From JBDRMN01 sp043812055 (GTDB lineage Bacteria > Patescibacteriota > Gracilibacteria > JAHISY01), in NCBI GenBank assembly GCA_043812055.1, contig JBDRMN010000063.1, positions 1-13,822 of the forward strand: DNA of 13,822 nt, given 5' to 3'. The notes under the pieces were generated by a model. It searched no databases, was not told where the DNA came from, and was given only the letters and a program-made list of their open reading frames with translations. A program made the translations under genes and the position numbers. Shown here one piece after another: positions 6,731 through 12,620 of the stretch (position 1 is the first letter of the stretch; the number at the start of each line of letters is the position of its first letter).

Positions 6731-7294
6731 TCAAAAACCAAGAAAAACAAGAAGGTTTGAGTCTAACACGAAATTGGTCATCAGATAGGCCAACAGGATC
6801 CCGCCCATCACGTCCGAGAAATAGTGGAGTTCGAGATAAATCCGCGAGTAAGCCACCAGGGCAGCCAGAGTCAGAACTACCGGTGTCCAGGGCGGCCAAA
6901 ATATCGCGATCGAAATGGCCGCCGCGAAACTGCCAGCGGCATGGGCCGAAGGAAAAGCCGAGTCAACTTTGCCCAGATAAGTGGTGTGACCAAACGGGCG
7001 CATTCGTCGAAAAATATACTTGCCGAGGAAGGCCAGACCCAGCGAAAGCGAGCAGCTCAGCGTTAGCGCCGCTGCGGTGTAATAATCCTGCTGGATCAGT
7101 AAGACGATAAAGGGCAGCAGGAAGAGCACTCCGGCGATTGCCGGGGTGAAGGATAGGAGCTCGGCAACTTTCTGGCAGGATTGGGAACGTTGGCGTCGCA
7201 CACACGTGCTGACTTTTGCGAGAAAATCATCCAGGCCACCAATACCGACTACAATCCCTATCACGAGAAGGATGACCAAATACCAGTTGAGCAT
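6731..7294 (-). CDS. PAP2-family membrane phosphatase
   Basis: 187 residues from ATG 7294, with about five to six transmembrane segments. All three PAP2 motifs are present: K92 with R99-P100 (KYIFRRMRP), PSAH (115-118), and SR at 150-151 with H157 and D161 (SRIYLELHYFSD). The family removes phosphate from lipid phosphates or diphosphates, such as undecaprenyl diphosphate or phosphatidic acid, at the membrane; the substrate here is not determined. A longer frame starting with GTG at 7324 would put that codon on top of the -10 element TGCTAAAAT, so I use the internal ATG, which begins just before the first membrane segment. It is divergent from the epimerase gene and followed two bases later by RNHCP. 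A pairing with the nearby lipid kinase as opposing activities is inference. Confidence 0.9.
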   Translation of the reverse strand: MLNWYLVILLVIGIVVGIGGLDDFLAKVSTCVRRQRSQSCQKVAELLSFTPAIAGVLFLLPFIVLLIQQDYYTAAALTLSCSLSLGLAFLGKYIFRRMRPFGHTTYLGKVDSAFPSAHAAGSFAAAISIAIFWPPWTPVVLTLAALVAYSRIYLELHYFSDVMGGILLAYLMTNFVLDSNLLVFLGF

Positions 7295-7314
7295 TTTGAG
7301 TGCAGAGTATTCGT

Positions 7315-7323
7315 ATTTTAGCA
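7315..7323 (-). promoter_or_regulatory. Extended -10 promoter of PAP2-RNHCP
   Basis: The minus strand reads TGCTAAAAT at 7323..7315, fitting TGNTANNNT. The predicted leader is about 14 nt to the ATG at 7294. It decides against the upstream GTG start at 7324, which overlaps the element. Confidence 0.5.
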
Positions 7324-7335
7324 CGATAAATTTTG

Positions 7336-7344
7336 TGTTAGCCT
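7336..7344 (+). promoter_or_regulatory. Extended -10 promoter of the epimerase gene
   Basis: TGTTAGCCT at 7336-7344 fits TGNTANNNT, with 11 bases to the ATG at 7356, implying a leader of only a few nucleotides. Its TAGCCT hexamer is weaker than the others. It sits 12 bp from the divergent PAP2 promoter element. Confidence 0.4.
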
Positions 7345-7355
7345 ATCTCGGATCA

Positions 7356-8420
7356 ATGCTCACACAAAAAGCCAGAACCCAAACTTTTTTGATTACGGGT
7401 GGCACCGGTTTCTTGGGTTGTCATGTTGCCGCCGACCTGGTGAAACGCGGTCAGCGTGTGCGTCTCCTCGATCTGGAGCCACTGAATGAGCCCGGACTGA
7501 TGGGAAAGGTGGAAGCCTACGAGGGCGACGTGCGAGACGAAGCGGCACTCGATCGACTGATGCAGGGCACCGATGTCGTGATCCACGCCGCCGCCGCCCT
7601 GCCGCTAGCCAAAGCGAAAGAAATTCACGACGTCACAGTAAACGGTACCAGAAGGGTTCTCTCTACGGCAAAGAAAAACCGGGTTGAACGTGTTGTTTAC
7701 ATTTCCTCCACTGCCGTCTACGGCGTGCCGGAAAAGCACCCAATCGTTGAAGAAGATCCTCGCGTTGGAGTGGGCCCCTACGGCAAAGCCAAGATTGAGG
7801 CGGAGCAGCTTTGTGAAGAGTTCCGTGAAAAAGGAATGGTGATTCCCATTATCCGACCAAAAACTTTCATCGGCACCGGTCGGCTGGGGGTTTTTCAAAT
7901 TCTCTTTGACTGGGTCCGCCGGGGTTGTCGGATTCCGATGATTGGCAGTGGCAACAATCGTTACCAGCTGCTCGGAGTGGAAGACCTCGCCGCAGCAATC
8001 TGGCTGGCGGCCAGCTCTCCCCCGGAAATTGCGAATGACACTTTTAATGTCGGTGCGAAAGTTTTCCAAACTGTTCGTGAAGATCTCACGGAATTTTTCC
8101 AAGCAGTTGAATCGACTTCGCGGGTAATGCGCACTCCCGCCGGATTGGTCAAACGAATCCTGGCTCTGCTCGAGTGGCTCCACCTCTCCCCGCTCTACGC
8201 CTGGGTTTACGCCACTGCCGATCGCGACTCATTTGTTTCGACAGAAAAAATCGAGCGCCAGCTGGGCTGGCGGCCGAAGTACTCAAACGCCGAAACCCTG
8301 ATCCGTACTTTTCGCTGGTACCGTGCTCACTGGAAGGAATACGAAAGGGCCACGGGCATCACTCACCGGGTGGCGTGGAAACAAGGGGCGCTGAGGGTGG
8401 CGCGGTGGATGTTGAGTTAG
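7356..8420 (+). CDS. NAD(P)-dependent epimerase/dehydratase (extended SDR)
   Basis: 354 residues. The N-terminal Rossmann fold has ITGGTGFLG (13-21), an acidic end of strand two (D39, with E41 nearby) that favours NAD, and GDVRD at 57-61. The active site has SST (117-119) and the YxxxK pair Y142/K146 in PYGKAKIEAE. The second half (RPKTFIGTGRLG, then a GVEDLAAAIWLA block) follows the sugar-nucleotide epimerase and 3-beta-HSD-like pattern. Its length fits the extended SDR class. The exact substrate (UDP-sugar, isoprenoid or sterol-like alcohol) cannot be called. The start at 7356 lies just before the Rossmann strand and shortly after an extended -10; in-frame codons upstream precede that promoter. 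It is divergent from PAP2 and convergent with the AbiE-type toxin gene. Surface polysaccharide or lipid-linked sugar work is an inference from neighbours. Confidence 0.88.
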   Translation: MLTQKARTQTFLITGGTGFLGCHVAADLVKRGQRVRLLDLEPLNEPGLMGKVEAYEGDVRDEAALDRLMQGTDVVIHAAAALPLAKAKEIHDVTVNGTRRVLSTAKKNRVERVVYISSTAVYGVPEKHPIVEEDPRVGVGPYGKAKIEAEQLCEEFREKGMVIPIIRPKTFIGTGRLGVFQILFDWVRRGCRIPMIGSGNNRYQLLGVEDLAAAIWLAASSPPEIANDTFNVGAKVFQTVREDLTEFFQAVESTSRVMRTPAGLVKRILALLEWLHLSPLYAWVYATADRDSFVSTEKIERQLGWRPKYSNAETLIRTFRWYRAHWKEYERATGITHRVAWKQGALRVARWMLS

Positions 8421-8463
8421 TGAGTAGTGAGTGGTTAGTAATTGGTAATTGGTAGTGAGTAGA
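8417..8463 (+). repeat. TTAGT/GTGAGTAG microrepeat tail after the epimerase stop
   Basis: The epimerase stop TAG leads into a run of TTAGTGAGTAGTGAGTGG, then GTTAGTAATTGG and GTAGTGAGTAGAGTAG, low-complexity DNA with stop codons in more than one frame. Comparable tails follow the stops of the minus genes ending at 9845 and 13547. Confidence 0.5.
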
Positions 8464-8499
8464 GTAGTTCTGTTTGGCAGACAAATTTGTGACGGATGG

Positions 8500-9171
8500 C
8501 TAAAGCTCTTTGATAAATTCATCAATGCCTTTGTTGATAAGCCGAGTTACTTCTGTGCGAGAAATTTTAGGTTCGACTATTTGTTTTTCCGCATCTTCGA
8601 CTAAGCTATTGATCTGATCCAGCTGGGCGAGAACAAGTTTGTGGTTTTCCCGCTTTGGCGCGGTTAGTTTGTCGAGCAGACTAATGCCTTTTTTTAGGGA
8701 AAACTTTTTAATTAAAAAGGCCAAGTCGTAAAAATCTTTGTACTCGACTCTTTTTAGGATTGCAAAGAGCTTCATTGCAAAAATACTTTCCGGCGAAGCC
8801 AGAGGCACGTTCCCTTTCTTTTTGACCGTGCTTATCGGAAATTCAAATTTAAATAGTGTTACCTTCGTGCCCGCCTCCACCGAGCGTGGGTTACGAACAG
8901 CAAAATGAATTTGGTCATCAGCTTCAGCCACAGGCGTAAGCTCTAGGGTCGGCAAGATATTGCCAGAAAAAATTTCCGAGTGCGCGCGGGAGAGTTCTGT
9001 AGCCAAAAAGTCGGTATCAAATTTACCATTCGTAAAAAGATCAAAATCAAAAGAAACCCTATGTTGAATCTGCAACGCCAGCGCGGTGCCGCCAACCAAG
9101 ATGAAGTCCGGGTGCAGCTCACAAAAGCGATCAATAACGGGAAAATATTCTTCTATGGTGTTTGAAATCAT
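8500..9171 (-). CDS. AbiEii/AbiGii-type nucleotidyltransferase toxin
   Basis: 223 residues. The AbiEii family motif GGTALALQIQHRVSFDFDLF begins at residue 27 and supplies the nucleotidyltransferase GG...DxD core (D42, D44). The downstream block SPESIFAMKLFAILKR (127-141) with KDFYDL (145-150) is also typical. Family knowledge: AbiEii and MenT toxins transfer nucleotides, in studied cases to tRNA acceptor stems, and stop growth; many homologues sit in type IV-like toxin-antitoxin or abortive-infection pairs. The partner gene ends 27 bp upstream on the same strand, giving antitoxin-then-toxin order. The gene is AT-rich compared with the adjacent epimerase, consistent with transfer. No key residue appears missing, so it should be active. 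The ATG at 9171 has no Shine-Dalgarno. Confidence 0.88.
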   Translation of the reverse strand: MISNTIEEYFPVIDRFCELHPDFILVGGTALALQIQHRVSFDFDLFTNGKFDTDFLATELSRAHSEIFSGNILPTLELTPVAEADDQIHFAVRNPRSVEAGTKVTLFKFEFPISTVKKKGNVPLASPESIFAMKLFAILKRVEYKDFYDLAFLIKKFSLKKGISLLDKLTAPKRENHKLVLAQLDQINSLVEDAEKQIVEPKISRTEVTRLINKGIDEFIKEL

Positions 9172-9198
9172 CTTTAGGTTTATTTAAGAAATCTGCTG

Positions 9199-9636
9199 TT
9201 ATTTTATTCTTATAAGACCGCCTTTCGTATCAGCCAAGAGCTCGCTGCGATTTTTATAAACTGTTTTAATGGTCTTTGGTGGAATTATCTTGAGCATCTT
9301 TTGCATATCGATAAATGTGCCGTAGCGCACAACCCGACGAATGAAATCATCCCGGGGAACCGACTCAGCCGGGCGATCCCAAAAAATATAGCGCGGAAAC
9401 TGGTTAGTGATTCTACGGGGAAAAGGCCTGAGGCTGCGTTGCCGGCGGTAACGGTGCGGTGCGAGATGCGGAGCGGCGTAGGTCGAGGTGCGCCACTGCT
9501 TGCCGCGAGCAAGATGCTCCAGATACTTCTTCACGTCCGCAGGGCGTCGAATTGAGAGCCTTTTGCGCGAAAAAAACTTAGCGACGGTATTGCGTTCCTT
9601 GCCCACGCAAGCGGCCAGCGTCTCAAAAGTAAACAT
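9199..9636 (-). CDS. HTH/DUF6922-like antitoxin of the AbiE-type pair
   Basis: 145 residues. The N-terminus (2-42: FTFETLAACVGKERNTVAK, then RRPADVKKYLEHL) looks like a helix-turn-helix. A basic linker (about 49-77) is rich in Arg and aromatic residues. The C-terminal half, NQFPRYIFWD...FIRRVVRYGTF (78-107), matches the FPRYLFWD/RVLERGT pattern of the DUF6922 proteins that accompany AbiEii-type nucleotidyltransferases. I infer it is the antitoxin and autoregulator. It starts at ATG 9636, which lies within one of two ATTGTACA direct repeats; the other contains the -10. It ends 27 bp before the toxin start. DUF6922 assignment is by pattern memory, so moderate. Confidence 0.75.
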   Translation of the reverse strand: MFTFETLAACVGKERNTVAKFFSRKRLSIRRPADVKKYLEHLARGKQWRTSTYAAPHLAPHRYRRQRSLRPFPRRITNQFPRYIFWDRPAESVPRDDFIRRVVRYGTFIDMQKMLKIIPPKTIKTVYKNRSELLADTKGGLIRIK

Positions 9637-9694
9637 TGTACAAAATTACGTATTAATTCCGCTTTATTGTACATTAATATTTTGGGGAAAGCAA
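9635..9694 (-). promoter_or_regulatory. Antitoxin-toxin promoter with two ATTGTACA boxes
   Basis: On the minus strand TTGCTT (9694..9689), 17 bases, then TACAAT (9671..9666) form a promoter. ATTGTACA occurs at 9666-9673, covering the -10, and again at 9635-9642, covering the start codon. The two boxes are 31 bp apart, about three helical turns, on the same face of the DNA. This is consistent with autoregulation by the HTH antitoxin. Confidence 0.5.
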
Positions 9695-9704
9695 ATCAAA
9701 AAAA

Positions 9705-9800
9705 CGTCTAAAACTGTGATTATGCTGATTTTTGTGATGGGCTATGATTGAATCCTGTCAGTGTAATCGGGTTAATCACAAAAATCACAGTTCAAGACAG
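9705..9800. repeat. Interspersed 9-bp-step palindromic element, copy A (uninterrupted)
   Basis: The left arm (9705-9750) contains AACTGTGATT, CTGATTTTTGTGAT and CTATGATTG; the right arm (9757-9800) contains GTGTAATCGGGTTAATCAC and AATCACAGTTCAAGACA. The arms are imperfect inverted copies built from TGATT or AATCA blocks spaced about 9 bp. About 70 bp (9727-9799) aligns base for base with copy C at 13327-13401, with few differences. No ORF of note lies inside. Confidence 0.75.
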
Positions 9801-9816
9801 GAGCGGCGATTCCTAT

Positions 9817-9850
9817 ACCCTAACCCTAACACTAATTACTAACACTACTC
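9817..9850. repeat. Telomere-like CCCTAACCCTAACACTAATTACTAACACTA tract
   Basis: Short tandem CCCTAA/ACTAA units run up to and into the stop codon of the small membrane protein (minus strand: stop TAG, then TGTTAGTAATTAGTGTTAGG and further TTAGGG). Similar TTAGTG tails follow the stops at 8420 and 13547. Confidence 0.5.
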
Positions 9851-10198
9851 AGTCGTAACTTCGGTCAATTTTTCAAAAGCTGACTGTAAACTAATTTCGA
9901 GAACTTGTTCGCGGAATTCTTGAAATTTTGGTGAAGCGGAAAGGTCGGTTGCCTTGGCCAGCAAGTAAAACGCCGCCACCGTGAGGAAGGCCGCCACAGT
10001 GATAGCGAGAATCGCCAACGCCAAAGCCTGCACTATTTTGGCAATTGCGAACAAAAATTTAATGAGAATTCCAAAAAATCTCTCCAGGATTATGAGCAGC
10101 CCCCGCCCGACAGATTTGAGAAAGTCCCAAACTGCGACTGCGGCCTTTTTCAGAGATGACGAGAAGGTGATTTCTGCGTTAGTAGGTTTTTCAGGCAT
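9845..10198 (-). CDS. Small membrane protein of unknown function
   Basis: 117 residues from ATG 10198. A polar N-terminus (1-20, MPEKPTNAEITFSS) is followed by an amphipathic basic stretch and a long hydrophobic region (about 35-78), enough for one or two membrane passes. A charged, helical C-terminus (SPKFQEFREQVLEISLQSAFEKLTEV) ends it. I do not recognise a family. I prefer the ATG at 10198 to one eight codons upstream at 10222 because TAACCT (10211..10206) ends exactly 7 nt before it, the leaderless spacing seen at pyrG, proS and the lipid kinase. It is separated from the tRNA-Lys gene by about 120 bp and flanked by repeats. It is probably real: codon use and hydrophobic pattern are coherent, and the opposite frame is less convincing. 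Confidence 0.65.
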   Translation of the reverse strand: MPEKPTNAEITFSSSLKKAAVAVWDFLKSVGRGLLIILERFFGILIKFLFAIAKIVQALALAILAITVAAFLTVAAFYLLAKATDLSASPKFQEFREQVLEISLQSAFEKLTEVTTE

Positions 10199-10205
10199 TG
10201 GTTTG

Positions 10206-10211
10206 AGGTTA
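10206..10211 (-). promoter_or_regulatory. -10 element of the small membrane protein, leaderless arrangement
   Basis: The minus strand reads TAACCT at 10211..10206, then CAAACCA (7 nt), then ATG. The hexamer is the same as the lipid kinase -10, but no TG precedes it, so support is weaker. A small hairpin ACTGCA-GGT-TGCAGT lies just upstream at 10221-10235. Confidence 0.35.
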
Positions 10212-10298
10212 GTAGTGAACACTGCAGGTTGCAGTTTACAGGAACAACTAAAGGCCTAGGTCGGAGTTTCAAAACAAGTTTTGGAGCCTATTTTTTTC

Positions 10299-10307
10299 TG
10301 TTAAAAT
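10299..10307 (+). promoter_or_regulatory. Extended -10 promoter of tRNA-Lys
   Basis: TGTTAAAAT at 10299-10307 is identical to the element before the NYN gene and lies 14 bases before the tRNA 5' end, giving a short 5' leader for RNase P. No strong -35; TTTGGA at 10280-10285 is a weak candidate. Confidence 0.6.
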
Positions 10308-10321
10308 CCAGCTAATTTCAT

Positions 10322-10398
10322 GGGTCGGTAGCTCAGTCAGGTAGAGCAGCAGCCTTTTAAGCTGATGGTCCTGGGTTCGATTCCCAGCCGACCCACCA
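10322..10398 (+). tRNA. trnK: tRNA-Lys (anticodon TTT), CCA encoded
   Basis: The cloverleaf can be drawn by eye. Acceptor stem GGGTCGG/CCGACCC, D-arm GCTC...GAGC, anticodon arm GCAGC-CTTTTAA-GCTGA with anticodon TTT, variable loop, T-arm CTGGG-TTCGATT-CCCAG, discriminator A at 10395, and encoded CCA at 10396-10398. The outermost anticodon-stem pair is a G-A mismatch. Lysine identity follows from the anticodon. The last 19 bases (10381-10399, including one base past the CCA) recur at 10577-10595. Confidence 0.96.
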
Positions 10399-10595
10399 CG
10401 CGGGTTCTACCTCCGCGAAGCGGAGGGAGGTTCCGCGTTGGGGGAAGTGCCGGGTGAGAACTCAGGTGACGAGTGTAGCGAGACAGGGTTCGTTCGGCGA
10501 GGAAAGCGAGTGTCAAATTGAGCTTACTCAAATTTGTCCGAGCGACGCAGCCGGCCGGCCCGCGTAGCGGGACAGTTTCCCAGCCGACCCACCAC
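10381..10595. mobile_element. 196-bp-period unit bounded by a 19-bp duplication of the tRNA-Lys 3' end
   Basis: TTCCCAGCCGACCCACCAC occurs at 10381-10399 (tRNA 3' end) and again exactly at 10577-10595. The DNA between is GC-rich, has no credible ORF and holds several hairpins: CCTCCGC-GAA-GCGGAGG (10410-10426) inside a wider CGCGG...CCGCG stem (10399-10437), CAAATTGAG/CTCAAATTTG, and CCCGC-GTA-GCGGG (10559-10571). The layout is that of an attachment site pair at a tRNA 3' end. It could be a tiny non-autonomous integrated element, the scar of a larger one, or a tRNA fragment duplication. No integrase is in the window. Confidence 0.6.
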
Positions 10596-10616
10596 TTGCT
10601 CGGGCTGGCCACACAT

Positions 10617-10870
10617 TGTCCTGAACTATGATTTCGCTGATTCATTTGATTAACTATGAACCGCTGGTTTGTGTGATTAACTTGCCTACCTTGGGCGCTT
10701 CTTATCGATTTAAATGTTTTTTGAAATGACCCCCTCCCAGCCTCCCCCTTATAAGGGGGAGGAGCAAAAATCCCCCCTTACAAGGGGGGATTTAGGGGGG
10801 TCACTTTGAACAACTTCTTTCCCTTTAATCAGAATAATCAGTGTAATCACAAAAATCATAGTTCAAGACA
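10617..10870. repeat. Interspersed 9-bp-step element, copy B (arms split by other DNA)
   Basis: The left arm (10617-10655) reads TGTCCTGAACTATGATT followed by TGATT blocks every 9 bp; the right arm (10827-10870) has four AATCANNNN steps and ends CATAGTTCAAGACA. The arms are reverse complements in style (TGTCNTGAACTATGATT versus AATCATAGTTCAAGACA). Between them lie about 170 bp, including the 77-bp hairpin element at 10727-10803, where copy A has only a short centre. This and the unit at 10381-10595 account for nearly all of the gene-free stretch 10399-10909. Confidence 0.65.
10727..10803. mobile_element. 77-bp MITE-like double-hairpin element
   Basis: Terminal inverted repeats TGACCCCCT (10727-10735) and AGGGGGGTCA (10794-10803) bound two strong internal palindromes: a perfect 22-bp one at 10741-10762 (CCTCCCCCTTA and its complement) and TCCCCCCTT-AC-AAGGGGGGA at 10771-10790. 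It is non-coding. CCCCCTTANAAGGGGG palindromes of this style are known as dispersed repeats in many bacteria. Confidence 0.7.
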
Positions 10871-10909
10871 AAAAGCGTTAGGTCTTCACTGCGCCGGAGC
10901 AGCACAGTT

Positions 10910-12613
10910 TTATTCACTAAGTTTATTTTTGATCAACACAACAATTTTGGCGACTTGGGCGCGAGTGAGCGTATCCCCCGGTCCGAAGTTTCCATTATCA
11001 TAACCGTTCACAATTCCATTCCCAGACGCGTAAGCAATCGCGGAGGCGTAAACATGGCGCCGGTTTACATCGGGGAAAGGATTGCTGTCCGGCGCATCAC
11101 CGATATCGATCCCCGCCGCCGTGAGCAGGACGAAGATTGCTTCGCCACGGGTCACGCCTTCGGCGGGGTGGTAGTTTTCCTGAGCGGTCCAGCTGGCCCC
11201 GGCCGCTTTGAGAGCGCGGACAAAAGGCCGGAACCAATCGGTTGAGGCGACATCAGCGAAGTCACCAACCTCTACGTCCGCGGGAAGTACGAAAGAGTTC
11301 GCGGCAATTTTGGCCAGTTCGGCCCGGTTGATCGTGCGGTCCGGCTGAACTGTGCCATCCGGATAACCGGAGAGAATTGCATCTCTCGTGAGGCGCGCCA
11401 GGAAGCCAGCCGACCAATGGGAGGATGCCAAATCAGAATAGCCCGAAACGGCGTTTGTAAGCTCTGTGAGCGTGATTCCAGCCGCACTCGCCTTCTGTTC
11501 TTCAGCGGTCAGTACGGGCGTCTCAGGAGTCTCTGAAGGCGTTTCTGCGACCACGCATTCTCCCGTCGTGTAGTTGGTGATCCCGGCGGCCGCCGCGTTG
11601 CAAGCGTTGGAATAAGTGACGTCATCGTGACCGCAAACTGGGCTGTAATCGGTAGTACAAACAACCGGTTGAGCTTGTTCAGCGACCGTGATCGAGACTT
11701 CCTCGGAAAGACCACTTGGATTCAAACCATCCGTTGCCCGGAGCATATAGCTCACTGTGTTCCCGATCGAAACATCCGTGTCGGTGAACTCCTCCTGGCC
11801 CCGCGCGATCTCCGTATACGCCACGCCGGAAATCGGTATGGGGGCTACTCCGCGCAAAATTTGAATTTGGCTCGCATCCATGTCGGGCGGATCGGTCCAG
11901 GTAAGCTTCACGGTAGCGTCAGCTGTTTGAGAAATCTGAATGTTCGTAGGACTATCCGGCGGGTAGCGATCTTCGTTGGTACCTGCCCAGACTTGCAAGT
12001 AACGCGAATCGATAGCTACAGCGGAACCGCCGGAAGTTACGCTAAGCGTCAGGCGATCGGTATCATCCGCCCAGTAAAAACCTTCCAAGAAAAGTCCAAT
12101 GATCTTCACACTTTCTCCTGCCGCAAAATCGGCACTTACATTGATCACCGCGATCTTGTCCGCGCCTTCATAGCTCACGGCGGCTACCGTGCCGTTGAAT
12201 TTACCCGCGTCTACAGCGGAACCCGTGACTGTGACCGAATCCACCCGGCTGTCCCAGAGTGCCGGAAAAGCACTGGGGATTTGGAGCCGAATATCTCCAG
12301 CTGCTGTGATTTGCGGAGTCGTCACATCGTCGGTGACCGTGATGTTACGAACTTGCTCGAAATTTTGGTATTGATCGAATTTTTGGTCGTCTTCAGAGCT
12401 GAGTGTTGGCGCAGCTGCTACCGGCGCGGAGCAGAGCAGGAGCGCCAGAATCGCGGCGATAAATTTTTCGCAAGCGGTGGCGCCGCGAAGCGGCGTCGAA
12501 GCGAAAATCCGTCCCGCCAGGCGGGGCGGGATGAGCTTAGCTTTCCGCCGAAGGCAGAAAGGCCGCTTCGAGAAGGTACTCGGGGGCTTGCCCCCGAAGG
12601 CTTCATTTTTCAT
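10910..12613 (-). CDS. Secreted FN3-Kazal-SLH(x3) surface protein
   Basis: 567 residues from ATG 12613. The hydrophobic secretion signal is at about 51-68 (KFIAAILALLLCSAPVAAA), preceded by an abnormal, basic n-region of about 48 residues encoded by a hairpin-rich block (12470-12604). Mature protein: a beta-rich region (about 70-215), a fibronectin type III-like domain (220-312), a Kazal-type domain with C319, C327, C338, C353 (YSPVCGHDDVTYSNAC...GEC), a Thr/Pro/Glu linker, then three S-layer homology repeats (about 391-446, 451-503, 512-565; GYSDLASSHW, DFADVASTDW, PFPDVNRRHV). SLH repeats anchor proteins to the cell envelope, and Kazal domains inhibit serine proteases in known cases. The gene begins 7 bp after the TPR lipoprotein stop, so they form one operon. 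A longer frame to 12658 would overlap that gene and is not used. Confidence 0.88.
   Translation of the reverse strand: MKNEAFGGKPPSTFSKRPFCLRRKAKLIPPRLAGRIFASTPLRGATACEKFIAAILALLLCSAPVAAAPTLSSEDDQKFDQYQNFEQVRNITVTDDVTTPQITAAGDIRLQIPSAFPALWDSRVDSVTVTGSAVDAGKFNGTVAAVSYEGADKIAVINVSADFAAGESVKIIGLFLEGFYWADDTDRLTLSVTSGGSAVAIDSRYLQVWAGTNEDRYPPDSPTNIQISQTADATVKLTWTDPPDMDASQIQILRGVAPIPISGVAYTEIARGQEEFTDTDVSIGNTVSYMLRATDGLNPSGLSEEVSITVAEQAQPVVCTTDYSPVCGHDDVTYSNACNAAAAGITNYTTGECVVAETPSETPETPVLTAEEQKASAAGITLTELTNAVSGYSDLASSHWSAGFLARLTRDAILSGYPDGTVQPDRTINRAELAKIAANSFVLPADVEVGDFADVASTDWFRPFVRALKAAGASWTAQENYHPAEGVTRGEAIFVLLTAAGIDIGDAPDSNPFPDVNRRHVYASAIAYASGNGIVNGYDNGNFGPGDTLTRAQVAKIVVLIKNKLSE
12470..12604. 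repeat. 135-bp four-hairpin block inside the SLH gene's 5' end
   Basis: Four hairpins stand in a row: CGCCGC-GAA-GCGGCG (12481-12495), CCCGCC-A-GGCGGG (12513-12525), CTTTC/GAAAG enclosing GCC-GAA-GGC (12541-12561), and CGGGGGC-TT-GCCCCCG (12581-12596). The block is flanked by the 7-bp direct repeat ATTTTTC (12463-12469 and 12605-12611). It translates as the basic n-region before the signal peptide. REP-like insertion is the simplest reading. Confidence 0.65.
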
Positions 12614-12620
12614 TTCAGGT

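Noticed and set aside
242..7294. UGA recoding as glycine (Gracilibacteria/Absconditabacteria code)
   Set aside because: TGA ends the NYN and PAP2 genes at the expected places next to following starts, and no in-frame TGA is needed inside conserved genes.
10270..10283. Small hairpin CAAAAC-AA-GTTTTG as a terminator
   Set aside because: No plus-strand gene lies upstream, and it is only a 6-bp AT-rich stem just before the tRNA promoter.
10337..10645. Minus-strand 102-codon frame over the tRNA region
   Set aside because: It is antisense to tRNA-Lys and runs across the duplicated 3' end and hairpins; translation is arginine- and proline-rich noise.
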